From the NCBI GenBank assembly GCA_903847205.1, contig CAINDA010000044.1, positions 124,001 to 188,000 of the forward strand: a DNA stretch of 64,000 nucleotides. Reading direction: 5' to 3'. The DNA comes from an uncultured Bacteroidota bacterium. Lineage in GTDB: Bacteria; Bacteroidota; Bacteroidia; 2-12-FULL-35-15. The translations under genes were made by a program, and so were the position numbers. Below the pieces are notes generated by a model, which did no database searches, was not told the origin of the DNA, and worked only from the letters and a program-made list of their open reading frames with translations. This document shows positions 9,012-16,860 of the stretch, piece by piece (position 1 is the first letter of the stretch; each line of letters starts with the position of its first letter).

Positions 9012-9890
9012 ATGAAAAAAACAATTAAAAAGATTTCATTATTTGCTGCCCTTATTTCTTTGGTTAGCTGCGGAGGATCAGGAAAAGCTCCAAAAGAAGC
9101 ATCTGAAGATTCGGTTAATGTAACTTCCAATAATGAAAATACAAAGGATGCTGTTTTATACAATATTCCTTCACCCATTGAAACATTTACAATTCTTAAA
9201 ATTTCTGGTTCGACTTTCGATAAATCAGTTTTGAATCCTGCAAATAAAATCTCAAAGTACGTTTCAAATTTTTCAAAATCCGTGAACTTGGGAACCTATT
9301 CGGCTGATTTGGCCTTCTGTTCAATGTATAATCAAAATCAGGAAGTAAATATTTATTTGAAAAATGTAAATGAACTTACTTCAACACTTGATATTGACGG
9401 CAGTTACGGGCAGTCCATTACAAAAAGGCTTCAGGCAAACGGTGAGAATTCGGATTCGTTGAAAAAAATTATAGCCGAAGCAAGTGTAAATGCAGATATG
9501 TATTTAAAAGAAAATCAAAGAAACAATACTGCGGCTTTGATTATTGCCGGCGGCTGGGTGGAAGCAATGCACATCATTACAAACATTGCTGATAAAACCA
9601 AAAAGACAGAAATTATCAGCCTCGTAGCAGATCAAAAAATTGTTTTAAAACATCTGAATAAAATACTTGAAAAGTTTGACACTGATGAGGAAATTAAGGG
9701 CCTGTTAAATGATTTGAAAGCTATCGCGGCAATATACGATACGTTAAAAACATCTCAGGGAACTGCTAGTGCAAACGAGGATAAAAGTATGGCAAGCATC
9801 GGCAACAACAAATCTCTTGATCTGCCTGAAGCAGAATTGAAATCAATTCTTGATAAAATAGAAACATTAAGAAATAAATTAACCATCTAA
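9012..9890 (+). CDS. Lipoprotein of unknown function, helical
   Basis: A 292-residue protein with a lipoprotein signal peptide (ALISLVSCGG, Cys20). I do not recognise a domain. The mature part is predicted from its composition to be largely alpha-helical, with heptad-like stretches near the C-terminus (LPEAELKSILDKIETLRNKLTI). It is followed 14 bases later by another exported protein on the same strand, suggesting a two-gene transcript that ends at the terminator at 10384. A Bacteroidota-type promoter element sits 43 bases upstream. It may be an envelope-associated protein; the role is unknown. Confidence 0.75.
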   Translation: MKKTIKKISLFAALISLVSCGGSGKAPKEASEDSVNVTSNNENTKDAVLYNIPSPIETFTILKISGSTFDKSVLNPANKISKYVSNFSKSVNLGTYSADLAFCSMYNQNQEVNIYLKNVNELTSTLDIDGSYGQSITKRLQANGENSDSLKKIIAEASVNADMYLKENQRNNTAALIIAGGWVEAMHIITNIADKTKKTEIISLVADQKIVLKHLNKILEKFDTDEEIKGLLNDLKAIAAIYDTLKTSQGTASANEDKSMASIGNNKSLDLPEAELKSILDKIETLRNKLTI

Positions 9891-9904
9891 TTAGGAGAAG
9901 TATT

Positions 9905-10363
9905 ATGAAATCATCAATTAAGAAAACAGGCATAGCAGCTGTATTATTTATTTCTTTATTAGCACTTAATATTTCTGCATCAGCACAGTGTAATTCAGTG
10001 ACCATTGCCGGCATCAAGAAATTGGCGCCATACACTCATAACGGCCAGATAAATAATGCAACCATAAAAGCCGGAAAAACAGTTGAAGTGCACCTTAGTT
10101 TTTATAAGGGCTTGTATTATAAACTGCAGATCAGCTCTGAGGATGCCGTGGGAAAGGTAAGTTTCAGGGTGCTTGACGAAAACAAAACAGAAGTATATAA
10201 CAGCAGCGGTGCATCTCAGCCGGACAGCTGGAATTTTTATTCCAACTCATCTCAGGAATTAACAATTGAAGTGAAATCAGCCGAAAACTCTAAAAAAGGC
10301 TGTGTGGCAGTTGTTGTGGGCATGCAGGTTCCTAAAAATAATAATCCGATCAGAAATTTATAA
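9905..10363 (+). CDS. Small secreted protein of unknown function
   Basis: A 152-residue protein with a clear signal peptide (MKSSIKKTGIAAVLFISLLALNISASAQ) and a compact beta-rich mature domain of about 124 residues. Two cysteines (Cys29 and one in KKGCVAVVVGM) could form a disulphide. I recognise no family motif. It follows the lipoprotein gene by 14 bases with an AGGAG-like ribosome binding site (TTAGGAGAAG), one of the few obvious ones in this window, and is followed by a strong terminator. The two genes probably form one operon. Confidence 0.7.
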   Translation: MKSSIKKTGIAAVLFISLLALNISASAQCNSVTIAGIKKLAPYTHNGQINNATIKAGKTVEVHLSFYKGLYYKLQISSEDAVGKVSFRVLDENKTEVYNSSGASQPDSWNFYSNSSQELTIEVKSAENSKKGCVAVVVGMQVPKNNNPIRNL

Positions 10364-10383
10364 TTTTTATTTACTTTATCTGG

Positions 10384-10412
10384 CCCCGCATTTTTATTGA
10401 TGCGGGGTTTTT
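10384..10412 (+). terminator. Rho-independent terminator
   Basis: Seven-base perfect stem CCCCGCA/TGCGGGG with a ten-base loop, followed by a T-run. It lies 20 bases after the end of the secreted-protein gene. Confidence 0.9.
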
Positions 10413-10580
10413 AATTTTCATCCTTTAAGATTAAGCGAAAGCTCGAAAATATGAATGGCAGTTAACATTTTTCAAGACGAGCTGCTTTTCAAATTACTTT
10501 TATATGAAGATTATTTTTGAAACTATTTTTATTAATTAATAAATCAGCAGAACCAATTGAACTCCATTTGATTTTTATTC

Positions 10581-10588
10581 TAAATTTG
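10581..10588 (+). promoter_or_regulatory. Bacteroidota-type -7 promoter element for the UspA gene
   Basis: TAAATTTG is an exact match to TAnnTTTG, 28 bases before the ATG at 10616. A TTG lies 21 bases further upstream (within AATTGAAC), a fitting -33 element. Confidence 0.5.
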
Positions 10589-10615
10589 TGCATATAATAT
10601 TAAAACCCTCATCTC

Positions 10616-11452
10616 ATGCAAATTACTCCAGCCTCAGAAACTAGTATTCTTGTTCCGATTGATTTTTCAGAGCAATCGTTAATTGCCCTGGGGCAGTCCT
10701 ATAACCTTGCGAAACTCACCAAATCAAAATTGGTGCTGCTGCATGTACTCACAGAAAAATCGGATAAGGATATAAAAAACCTTTTGGAGAAAAGGGCTGA
10801 AAAAGTCAGATTAGAGGCAGGTGTGCAGGTTGAGGTAATGATTGAAAAAGGAAATATTTTCAAAAAAATTTTAGAAGTTTCAAACAAAATAAATCCATTA
10901 TTTATAGTAATCGGTTTCAGTGCAAGTTTGGGGTTTGATAAAATTCTTGGATATAATCCATTCAGATTGGTTAGAGAATCAAATTTCCCTATCATAACAA
11001 TCAGGGGAAAGCAGCACAATAACGGCTGTAATACTATTTTGTTACCTCTTGATTTAACAAAGGAAACCAGAGAAAAAGTAGGCAAAGCAATTGAAATTGC
11101 GAAACTTTTCGGATCAACTATTAAAGTATTATCCGTTTTTTCAAGCAAACAAAGGAGTTTAGAAAATAAATTAATTTCTTATTCTCATCAAGTACGGAAT
11201 TTCATTAAAGAAAAAGGAGTTACCTGCACAATAAAAACTATTGAGGGCGATGATATCTGCGGCATTGTATTGGACTATGCTGCTAAAAACGATGCTGACT
11301 TAATAATGATTATGACTAAGGAAGAACTCAGCTTAAAAGAAATTTTTATCGGTACAACTGCCCAAAAATTATTAAATCTTTCTACTATACCAGTTTTAAG
11401 CATTAGGCCTATACAAAGGAAGGACACTACTGCTTTCGCATCTCCATATTGA
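10616..11452 (+). CDS. Tandem-domain universal stress protein (UspA family)
   Basis: A 278-residue protein made of two Usp domains of about 140 residues each. Domain 1 starts ILVPIDFSEQSLIALGQSYNLAKL and domain 2 starts ILLPLDLTKETREKVGKAIEIAKLF; domain 2 ends with GTTAQKLLNLSTIPVLSIRP, the typical C-terminal strand. The nucleotide-binding G-x2-G-x9-G(S/T) loop is not well preserved in domain 1 (GFSASLGF), so ATP binding is doubtful there. Usp proteins support survival under stress or low oxygen, and tandem forms are common in Bacteroidota. It stands alone with its own promoter, facing the membrane protein gene at 11603 on the opposite strand. Confidence 0.9.
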   Translation: MQITPASETSILVPIDFSEQSLIALGQSYNLAKLTKSKLVLLHVLTEKSDKDIKNLLEKRAEKVRLEAGVQVEVMIEKGNIFKKILEVSNKINPLFIVIGFSASLGFDKILGYNPFRLVRESNFPIITIRGKQHNNGCNTILLPLDLTKETREKVGKAIEIAKLFGSTIKVLSVFSSKQRSLENKLISYSHQVRNFIKEKGVTCTIKTIEGDDICGIVLDYAAKNDADLIMIMTKEELSLKEIFIGTTAQKLLNLSTIPVLSIRPIQRKDTTAFASPY

Positions 11453-11602
11453 TATTTTGCTCTCATTTAATCAATAATGTTTCGCAATGTTTTTTCTGTA
11501 AGATTGTTTCAAGGCAAAGAGGGAAGAAATCAATTTTCAAAAATATTTTTCCTATTCAATTTTCTCGTATTCCTGCATTCCTTTTAATCTGGAGGTGATC
11601 GA

Positions 11603-12862
11603 TTAGCCTGCTTTAAACAGTAGTGTTTTATAGAAAATTTTAAAATTTCTGATAAAAATAAAAAACAAACTAAGCGGCAAGAGAAGTGTAATTAAAAAAA
11701 GCGACTCGTAGTAGAAAGGAATAAATCCAAAGTCCATCCACAGCAGTGTTCCCTGAAAAACCAGCAGAAGCTCAATTAAAACAATTCCAATTGCAAATGT
11801 TATAACAGGAAAATCAATTTTTTTCCGGGCAGTAAGAATGTATTTTTGTTCTATTGCCCATCCAATAAAAAAAGTGCTGGCTACTCCCAAAAACATTAAA
11901 TGCAGATATGCAATGGTATAATTTCGGATACTCAATGCCAAGCCGGCAATGCGCGGAAAAATAATTATTACCTGCAGTACCAGCTTAACTAAAAAGGAAC
12001 AGAAAGAAAGTAAAAATAAAAATTTAGTGTATTTATTTAGTTTGGATTTTATTTCTAAAAAAACATTTTTAAAATCATGATAAATTATAAAAACCGAAAC
12101 CAGCTGAAGCAGCCCGCCTGTTACGGCAATAAAGAGAAAAGGGTAATGCCCGGGATAGCCCCAGTATATGGAGAGAAAATAAGTTAAGAATGCTGAAAAC
12201 ACCATCAACCATTTAAAGCGCACAAATTTTTGTGTATTAAATAAAACTCCATTGTTCTCACAAAGCCTGAAAAATAAAGCAAACAGCCCGAAAGTAAACC
12301 ATCCGTTATATTCAAAATGCAAAAAAAACTGGCTGCTTAAATAATAAAGAATACTTCGTTTTGCATTGTAAAATAATTCGATGGGAATCATCGAAAAAAC
12401 TCCTAAAAAGGAAAGAGCCAGAAAGAATAAGGCAGCTTTAATTAATCCCTCTGAAAAGGCTGCGGGGGCGTTAGAAGAAATCTTCAAATCTTTCAAAAAA
12501 GAGCGGATAAAAAACAGTACCGGTACTAAAAAGCCGATATCGAAACCAATTGAGATTACTGAATATCCATTGATCAGAATCATTATTACCATTGCAAAAA
12601 TAAAAGCCTGGTTGAACAAAAAAAGCAGTTTGTATTTTTTCTGTTCCTGCTGCGGGGGCGTTAGAAATGCTCCAATTATAAAAGAATACATTATTTGAAA
12701 TATCCATCCAAAAATTGCAAGGTGCCAATGGGCATTCTCGAAGTGAATGTAATCCATAAACTTGAGCTCTTTTATAAAAGCATATCGTAAAAATGTGCCT
12801 AGAATAGCGACAAGCAAAAAATTGAAAAGAGCAATTTTAATCCATGTATTAATCTTCATCAT
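11603..12862 (-). CDS. Polytopic membrane protein resembling haem-copper oxidase subunit I / NnrS-type proteins
   Basis: A 419-residue protein of about 12 hydrophobic helices with very little soluble loop. Several conserved-looking histidines lie in or near helices: ENAHWHLAIFGW near residue 43, FLHFEYNGW near 190, WGYPGHYPF near 235 and TIAYLHLMFLGV near 315. The AHxH...GW pattern and the helix count recall haem-binding proteins related to cytochrome oxidase subunit I and NnrS, but no copper-site motif is recognised. Possible roles are haem binding or nitric-oxide stress, both inferred. The start codon pair ATG ATG overlaps the end of a decayed permease remnant, so this was once the downstream gene of an operon. 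Confidence 0.65.
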   Translation of the reverse strand: MMKINTWIKIALFNFLLVAILGTFLRYAFIKELKFMDYIHFENAHWHLAIFGWIFQIMYSFIIGAFLTPPQQEQKKYKLLFLFNQAFIFAMVIMILINGYSVISIGFDIGFLVPVLFFIRSFLKDLKISSNAPAAFSEGLIKAALFFLALSFLGVFSMIPIELFYNAKRSILYYLSSQFFLHFEYNGWFTFGLFALFFRLCENNGVLFNTQKFVRFKWLMVFSAFLTYFLSIYWGYPGHYPFLFIAVTGGLLQLVSVFIIYHDFKNVFLEIKSKLNKYTKFLFLLSFCSFLVKLVLQVIIIFPRIAGLALSIRNYTIAYLHLMFLGVASTFFIGWAIEQKYILTARKKIDFPVITFAIGIVLIELLLVFQGTLLWMDFGFIPFYYESLFLITLLLPLSLFFIFIRNFKIFYKTLLFKAG

Positions 12863-13020
12863 AAATCTTTGATTTTAAAAATTCTCATCGCAATCAGCCA
12901 TGGCAGAACTGCCCAAAGTAATAACAAGCCGGAAGAAAATAATAATCCTTCAGGCTGTTAGGGAATGCCTCCTAGTGTATTGGTGCTAAATTTACAGGAA
13001 AAAAAGGGCTATCGCCAAAT
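12859..13020 (-). pseudogene. Remnant of an ABC-2-type permease-like membrane protein
   Basis: Directly upstream of the 12-helix membrane protein, the minus strand encodes a plausible permease C-terminus: a hydrophobic helix LLLLWAVLPWLIAMRIF ending in KIKDL and a TGA that overlaps the next start (ATGA). In the same frame, one TAA at 12958 separates it from STNTLGGIP, and further upstream a hydrophobic stretch is in another frame. ABC-2 permeases of the NosY/gliding type commonly end with a helix and a short Arg-x-Phe...Asp-Leu tail. I read this as the tail of a lost gene. The family assignment is tentative; the intact overlap with the next gene is visible. Confidence 0.4.
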
Positions 13021-13222
13021 CTGTTAATATTTTAATAGTATCCAAAATGTTTATCATTGTAATTGCTGAGCAAATTATTTGAAAGTATCGATCTGCAATG
13101 GTTTCAGGTAAACTTATTTCCAATCCTGCCTCATTAAAAGCATTGCCTTTAGGCCTTGGTTATATGCATTTTCGACATAACGTGTATTGTAAAGTCAAAT
13201 CAATTTCATAGAAAGCACGAAA

Positions 13223-13236
13223 ATGATTTATATCAT
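13223..13236. promoter_or_regulatory. ATGAT-TTAT-ATCAT palindrome upstream of thioesterase gene
   Basis: Inverted repeat ATGAT-N4-ATCAT, extended by two further A/T pairs, 35 bases upstream of the ATG at 13271. The core TGAT-N4-ATCA is that of CRP/FNR-family operators (FNR: TTGAT-N4-ATCAA). Two further copies occur at 13825 and 16797, each also just upstream of a start codon. Confidence 0.5.
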
Positions 13237-13270
13237 TTTTATAAATGATGAAAATATGTCACTTTGAAAA

Positions 13271-13765
13271 ATGAAATTAACACTGAAACCAAAATCACCG
13301 GAAGAGTCAAAAGTTATAATGACAGAGGTAGTTTTCCCTAATGATACCAATCCTTTGGGGATATTAAGAGGAGGTAAGATTTTAGATTGGATGGACACAG
13401 CCTCTGCTGTATGCGCGCAGACTCACGCAGATAAAATTGCGGTTACAGCTTCCATTGACCGCGTATCTTTCAAACAGCCTGTTAAATTAGGAGATATTGT
13501 TACCATAAATGCCAAAATCACACGAGCTTTCAATACTTCAATGGAAATTTTTGTACAGGTATCTGCAAGACGAATCCCCGGAAACAAGAACTTCCTCTCA
13601 AATGAGGCATTTTACACTTTTGTTGCGCTCGATGAAAACGCTAAGCCTTCTCCTATTCCAGCTTTAAAACCAATAACAACTGAAGAGAAAAAGAATTTTA
13701 AAGAAGCAGGCAGCAGATATGAAATACGCACTAAGACCGCAGTAATAAATCAGGCTTCTAAATAA
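13271..13765 (+). CDS. Acyl-CoA thioesterase, hotdog fold (YciA/BACH type)
   Basis: A 164-residue single hotdog-domain protein. The family core is visible: FPNDTNPLGILRGGKILDWMD at residues 22-42, with the Asn/Asp pair used for hydrolysis, then AVTASIDRVSFKQPVKLGDIV. It should hydrolyse acyl-CoA to free acid and CoA in the cytoplasm. Length is typical for a hexamer-forming YciA/cytosolic acyl-CoA hydrolase relative. A CRP/FNR-like palindrome lies 35 bases upstream of the start, suggesting control by a global regulator. The chain-length preference cannot be read from sequence. Confidence 0.9.
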   Translation: MKLTLKPKSPEESKVIMTEVVFPNDTNPLGILRGGKILDWMDTASAVCAQTHADKIAVTASIDRVSFKQPVKLGDIVTINAKITRAFNTSMEIFVQVSARRIPGNKNFLSNEAFYTFVALDENAKPSPIPALKPITTEEKKNFKEAGSRYEIRTKTAVINQASK

Positions 13766-13824
13766 TTCCGGATAGAAAAATAAGAATACGTCTAATCTTA
13801 AAGTTATCTCGAAATAATATGCAG

Positions 13825-13838
13825 ATGATTCATATCAT
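13825..13838. promoter_or_regulatory. ATGAT-TCAT-ATCAT palindrome upstream of U32 gene
   Basis: Second copy of the ATGAT-N4-ATCAT palindrome, 57 bases upstream of the ATG at 13895 in the intergenic space after the thioesterase gene. Confidence 0.5.
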
Positions 13839-13894
13839 ACTTTAAGAACCAAAAAAATCCAAATTTTGCTGTATAAACTTAATGCATATTGAAA

Positions 13895-15133
13895 ATGCAA
13901 AAAACTAAAGTTGAATTAATGGCCCCGGCAGGTTCATTTGAATCACTAATGGCGGCTATTCAAAGCGGTGCCGATTCCGTTTACTTTGGCATTGAACAGC
14001 TGAACATGCGCTCGCGCTCCAGCAATAATTTTACCATTGAGGATCTGTCTAAAATTTCTGCACTCTGCAGAGAAAATGGAATAAAGACTTATCTAACCCT
14101 TAACACTATCGTTTACGATCATGATATTTCTCTGATGAAAAATATTGTGGATGCCGCCAAAAGCAACGGCATTGATGCAGTAATTGCATCTGACCATTCG
14201 GTGTTCAATTATGCTAAAAAACAAGGTGTTAAAGTTCATGTTTCAACACAGGCCAATATTTCAAATATTGATACTGTAGAATTTTATTCTGTTTATTCCG
14301 ATGTGATGGTAATGGCGCGTGAACTAAGTTTAATGCAGGTTGCATCAATTAACCGCGAAATAAAAAGGAGAAATATTACAGGACCTTCAGGTGAGTTAGT
14401 CCGTGTCGAAATTTTCGCACACGGCGCATTGTGTATGGCCGTTTCCGGAAAGTGTTACTTGAGCCTTCATTCAAATTTTGCTTCAGCAAACAGAGGAGCC
14501 TGCATACAGAATTGCCGCAAAAGTTATATAGTTACTGATAAAGAAGATGGTGTTGAGTTTGAAATCGATAACGAATATATCATGTCTGCAAAAGATTTGT
14601 GCACCATTGATTTTATCGATAAAGTTGTTGACGCCGGTGTTTCTGTCTTTAAAATTGAAGGACGCGGCCGAAGTGCTGATTATGTTAAAACTGTTGTTAA
14701 ATGTTACCGCGAAGCAATTGATGCATATTACGACGGCACATATACACCGGATAAATTTGAGGACTGGAAAACGCGGCTCTCGACAGTTTTTAACCGCGGT
14801 TTTTGGGATGGATATTATCTCGGCCGCACCATGGGTGAATGGAGTAATGAATACGGCTCAAAAGCAACAAAGCGGAAAATTTATATCGGAAGAGGATTAA
14901 AATATTTTGAAAATGCGCGCGTCGGAGAATTTAAAATGGAAGCACAGTCATTAGCTGCCGGCGATGAAATTTTAATAACCGGGCCTACTACCGGCGTAAT
15001 ACAAGCATTCATCAATGAGCTTCGTGTAAACGGGAAATCGGCTGCTCAGGTGAAAAAAGGCGATGTTTTTTCTTTCCTGATTGAAGAGAAGATCCGGCCT
15101 TCAGATAAGCTTTACAAATTGGTTGACGCCTGA
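13895..15133 (+). CDS. trhP: U32-family tRNA hydroxylase (TrhP/YegQ-like), [4Fe-4S] protein
   Basis: The ATG at 13895 is preferred over a TTG two codons earlier. The 412-residue product has the U32 barrel: ELMAPAGSFESLMAAIQSGADSVYFG at the N-terminus and the iron-sulphur cysteines Cys180, Cys187, Cys203 and Cys207 (GALCMAVSGKC ... GACIQNC). IEGRGRSADYV near residue 255 is also a family motif, and a C-terminal beta domain follows, as in TrhP rather than in short U32 proteins. By family it uses prephenate to hydroxylate uridine 34 of tRNAs (ho5U); the older 'collagenase' label is unreliable. Its stop overlaps the start of a ferredoxin gene by one base (TGATG), so the two are translationally coupled. 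Confidence 0.85.
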   Translation: MQKTKVELMAPAGSFESLMAAIQSGADSVYFGIEQLNMRSRSSNNFTIEDLSKISALCRENGIKTYLTLNTIVYDHDISLMKNIVDAAKSNGIDAVIASDHSVFNYAKKQGVKVHVSTQANISNIDTVEFYSVYSDVMVMARELSLMQVASINREIKRRNITGPSGELVRVEIFAHGALCMAVSGKCYLSLHSNFASANRGACIQNCRKSYIVTDKEDGVEFEIDNEYIMSAKDLCTIDFIDKVVDAGVSVFKIEGRGRSADYVKTVVKCYREAIDAYYDGTYTPDKFEDWKTRLSTVFNRGFWDGYYLGRTMGEWSNEYGSKATKRKIYIGRGLKYFENARVGEFKMEAQSLAAGDEILITGPTTGVIQAFINELRVNGKSAAQVKKGDVFSFLIEEKIRPSDKLYKLVDA

Positions 15134-15360
15134 TGGTTCGGATAACGCAGCAACGCTCAAAATGCATCGGCTGCAATGCCTGTGTTGAAGCAGCAAATTT
15201 CCGCTGGCGAATTTCCAGGAAAGACGGCAAATGTACATTGGTAGGCGGAATAGAGAAGAAAGGTTTTTATACTGTATTGGCAGGTGACGATGAATATCTT
15301 GATAATCTGAACGCCGCAAAACACTGTCCGGTAAGGATAATAAAAATTGAAAAAATATAA
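15133..15360 (+). CDS. Small single-cluster [4Fe-4S] ferredoxin
   Basis: A 75-residue protein with one cluster-binding set: Cys-x2-Cys-x2-Cys in KCIGCNACVEA at residues 11-17, and the fourth Cys before Pro in AKHCPV near residue 66. That layout resembles Fdx-type one-cluster ferredoxins. It starts inside the stop codon of the U32 hydroxylase gene, so the pair are made together and the ferredoxin is a plausible electron or cluster partner for it. This partnership is inferred from coupling only. Confidence 0.85.
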   Translation: MVRITQQRSKCIGCNACVEAANFRWRISRKDGKCTLVGGIEKKGFYTVLAGDDEYLDNLNAAKHCPVRIIKIEKI

Positions 15361-15408
15361 AAAGGAACATTTTTTTCAATAATAAAATTAATAAATAAAG
15401 CACATTGT

Positions 15409-16449
15409 ATGTTTGGTTTCACGATAAATTCATTTGAAGTTAAAAACTTTTTAGTACAGCGTATCGGCAAGAGTACATTGGTATGGCGGGCTATAGAATT
15501 TTTTCAGGGAATTTCATTTACATTCAATTATTACATGTTTTATAAATTCCGGTTTATAAAAAGTAAAAGTTCTATTACAGAAATTAATATTGAATTTGTA
15601 AGTTACTGCAATCTCCGTTGCAAGCTCTGTTCACTGGATCATGAAAAAACAAAAGTTCGTATGAGTGCTGAAACGCTAAAGCATTTTTTTGAAGATTTAT
15701 TAAGTGATAGACAGTTTAGAAGTGTTAAAACCCTTCATTTATATAATGCCGGCGAAATACTGCTGCACCCAAAACTGGGTGATATGCTGGACATAATAAA
15801 AAAGTACAAAGAACAGGCAAAGCAAAAAAATATTTCTTTCCCGCAGATTGCATTGCTTACAAATGCAGCAATATTGGATGAGAAGAACTCTAAACTAATA
15901 ATAAACTCAGATGTTATAGACAATATACGTTTTAGTATGGACGGAGGCAGTAAAGAAAAATTTGAAGAAATGAGGGTACGGGCAAAGTGGGATGATTTTT
16001 CAAAACACATTGAAACCTTTTGCAGCTTAAATAAGAAAAGCGCTAAGCCGATACCAACAGGAATAATCACTTTGGTTGAATACCAGAATAAGCTGAATAC
16101 TGAATGGATGAGCGAAGATTTTAAAAAGCTATTGAATATGGTTGACGGCTATGAATTGAGATATGCACACAATTGGGGCGGTGATGTTGAAATTGAAGAA
16201 CTAAAAAACAAAAAAGTAAAAAATTATAAAATCGGATGCAGCCTTCTGATGCACCAATTAGTGCTACTTCCTAATGGAGATATTACTGTATGCTGTGCCG
16301 ATTTAAATTCAAAAGGAGTGATAGGTAATATTCTTAAAGACAAATTATTTGATATTTATAAAAAACCTATGCGTCTCGAAATGCTTGATAAATTTATGAA
16401 AGGCAAAAAGAAAGAAATTGATTTGTGTAAAGACTGCGAGACATTTTAA
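15409..16449 (+). CDS. Radical SAM/SPASM domain protein
   Basis: A 346-residue protein. The radical SAM Cys-x3-Cys-x2-Cys motif is in YCNLRCKLCSLDH near residue 67, and the C-terminal SPASM-type cysteines are in TVCCADLN and DLCKDCETF, which would hold an auxiliary iron-sulphur cluster. A predicted hydrophobic N-terminal region precedes the barrel. Radical SAM/SPASM proteins modify peptides or act in cofactor and cell-surface biosynthesis; no precursor peptide or obvious substrate gene is adjacent. It begins 48 bases after the ferredoxin gene on the same strand, so the ferredoxin could also serve this enzyme. A terminator follows its stop. Confidence 0.85.
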   Translation: MFGFTINSFEVKNFLVQRIGKSTLVWRAIEFFQGISFTFNYYMFYKFRFIKSKSSITEINIEFVSYCNLRCKLCSLDHEKTKVRMSAETLKHFFEDLLSDRQFRSVKTLHLYNAGEILLHPKLGDMLDIIKKYKEQAKQKNISFPQIALLTNAAILDEKNSKLIINSDVIDNIRFSMDGGSKEKFEEMRVRAKWDDFSKHIETFCSLNKKSAKPIPTGIITLVEYQNKLNTEWMSEDFKKLLNMVDGYELRYAHNWGGDVEIEELKNKKVKNYKIGCSLLMHQLVLLPNGDITVCCADLNSKGVIGNILKDKLFDIYKKPMRLEMLDKFMKGKKKEIDLCKDCETF

Positions 16450-16478
16450 AAATATTAAAACATTTGATGCACAAAAAA

Positions 16479-16508
16479 AGGCTGTTATTCATAACAGTCT
16501 TTTTTTTG
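16479..16508 (+). terminator. Rho-independent terminator after the radical SAM gene
   Basis: Inverted repeat GGCTGTTAT/ATAACAGTC (one G-T pair) preceded by an A-run and followed by TTTTTTTT, so it could act in both directions. It also lies just beyond the end of the minus-strand fasciclin remnant. Confidence 0.85.
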
Positions 16509-16526
16509 CTGACCACTCTGCTATTA

Positions 16527-16835
16527 CTATTTTGCAAGAGGTAATAACACCTGATCGATTAAATAAAATATCCCATTTGAAGCAGGTGCTGCTGCAAGAG
16601 TATTGGCACTATTTACCATTTATTCTCCGCCTTTACACCGATAGTAACATTGCCTCTATTCATCAGATCGATGATTTGGCAATCCTTTATATTTTTAGTT
16701 TTATAAACTCCCACTGAAACGTAGTATTCAAGGATATCCTGCAAAGCTTCTCTCTTCACCGTATGATATTATAAGGCAACGGATCAAAACCCTTTTATGA
16801 TTCGAATCATTGTTTGTTTATCGGCGTGTAAATAG
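16527..16835 (-). pseudogene. Decayed fasciclin (FAS1) domain gene
   Basis: Reading the minus strand in pieces recovers most of a FAS1 domain. ETIYTPINKQ and GFDPLPYNII are in one frame, broken by two stops. VKREALQDILEYYVSVGVY and KTKNIKD...NRGNVTIGVKAENKW follow in a second frame, then NSANTLAAAPASNGIFYLID and QVLLPLAK in a third, ending at a TAG at 16527. The order and spacing match the FAS1 H1 and H2 boxes (TIYTPxN; NGxxxxIDxVLLP). FAS1 proteins are secreted cell-adhesion domains. At least two frameshifts and two stops mean it is not functional. The two stops coincide with the palindrome at 16797, so this part may now serve as the control region of the small gene at 16861. Confidence 0.7.
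16797..16810. promoter_or_regulatory. ATGAT-TCGA-ATCAT perfect palindrome
   Basis: Third copy of the ATGAT-N4-ATCAT sequence; here the spacer TCGA makes all 14 bases a perfect palindrome. It is 51 bases upstream of the ATG at 16861 and lies inside the fasciclin remnant. Confidence 0.5.
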
Positions 16836-16860
16836 TTTCGTATTCGCAAAATCAGATCGA

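Noticed and set aside
13895-15133. U32 collagenase-like peptidase
   Set aside because: The iron-sulphur cysteines and length fit the tRNA hydroxylase branch; the peptidase label is historical.
16418-16717. Plus-strand ORF of 99 residues
   Set aside because: It is antisense to the fasciclin remnant and crosses a terminator.
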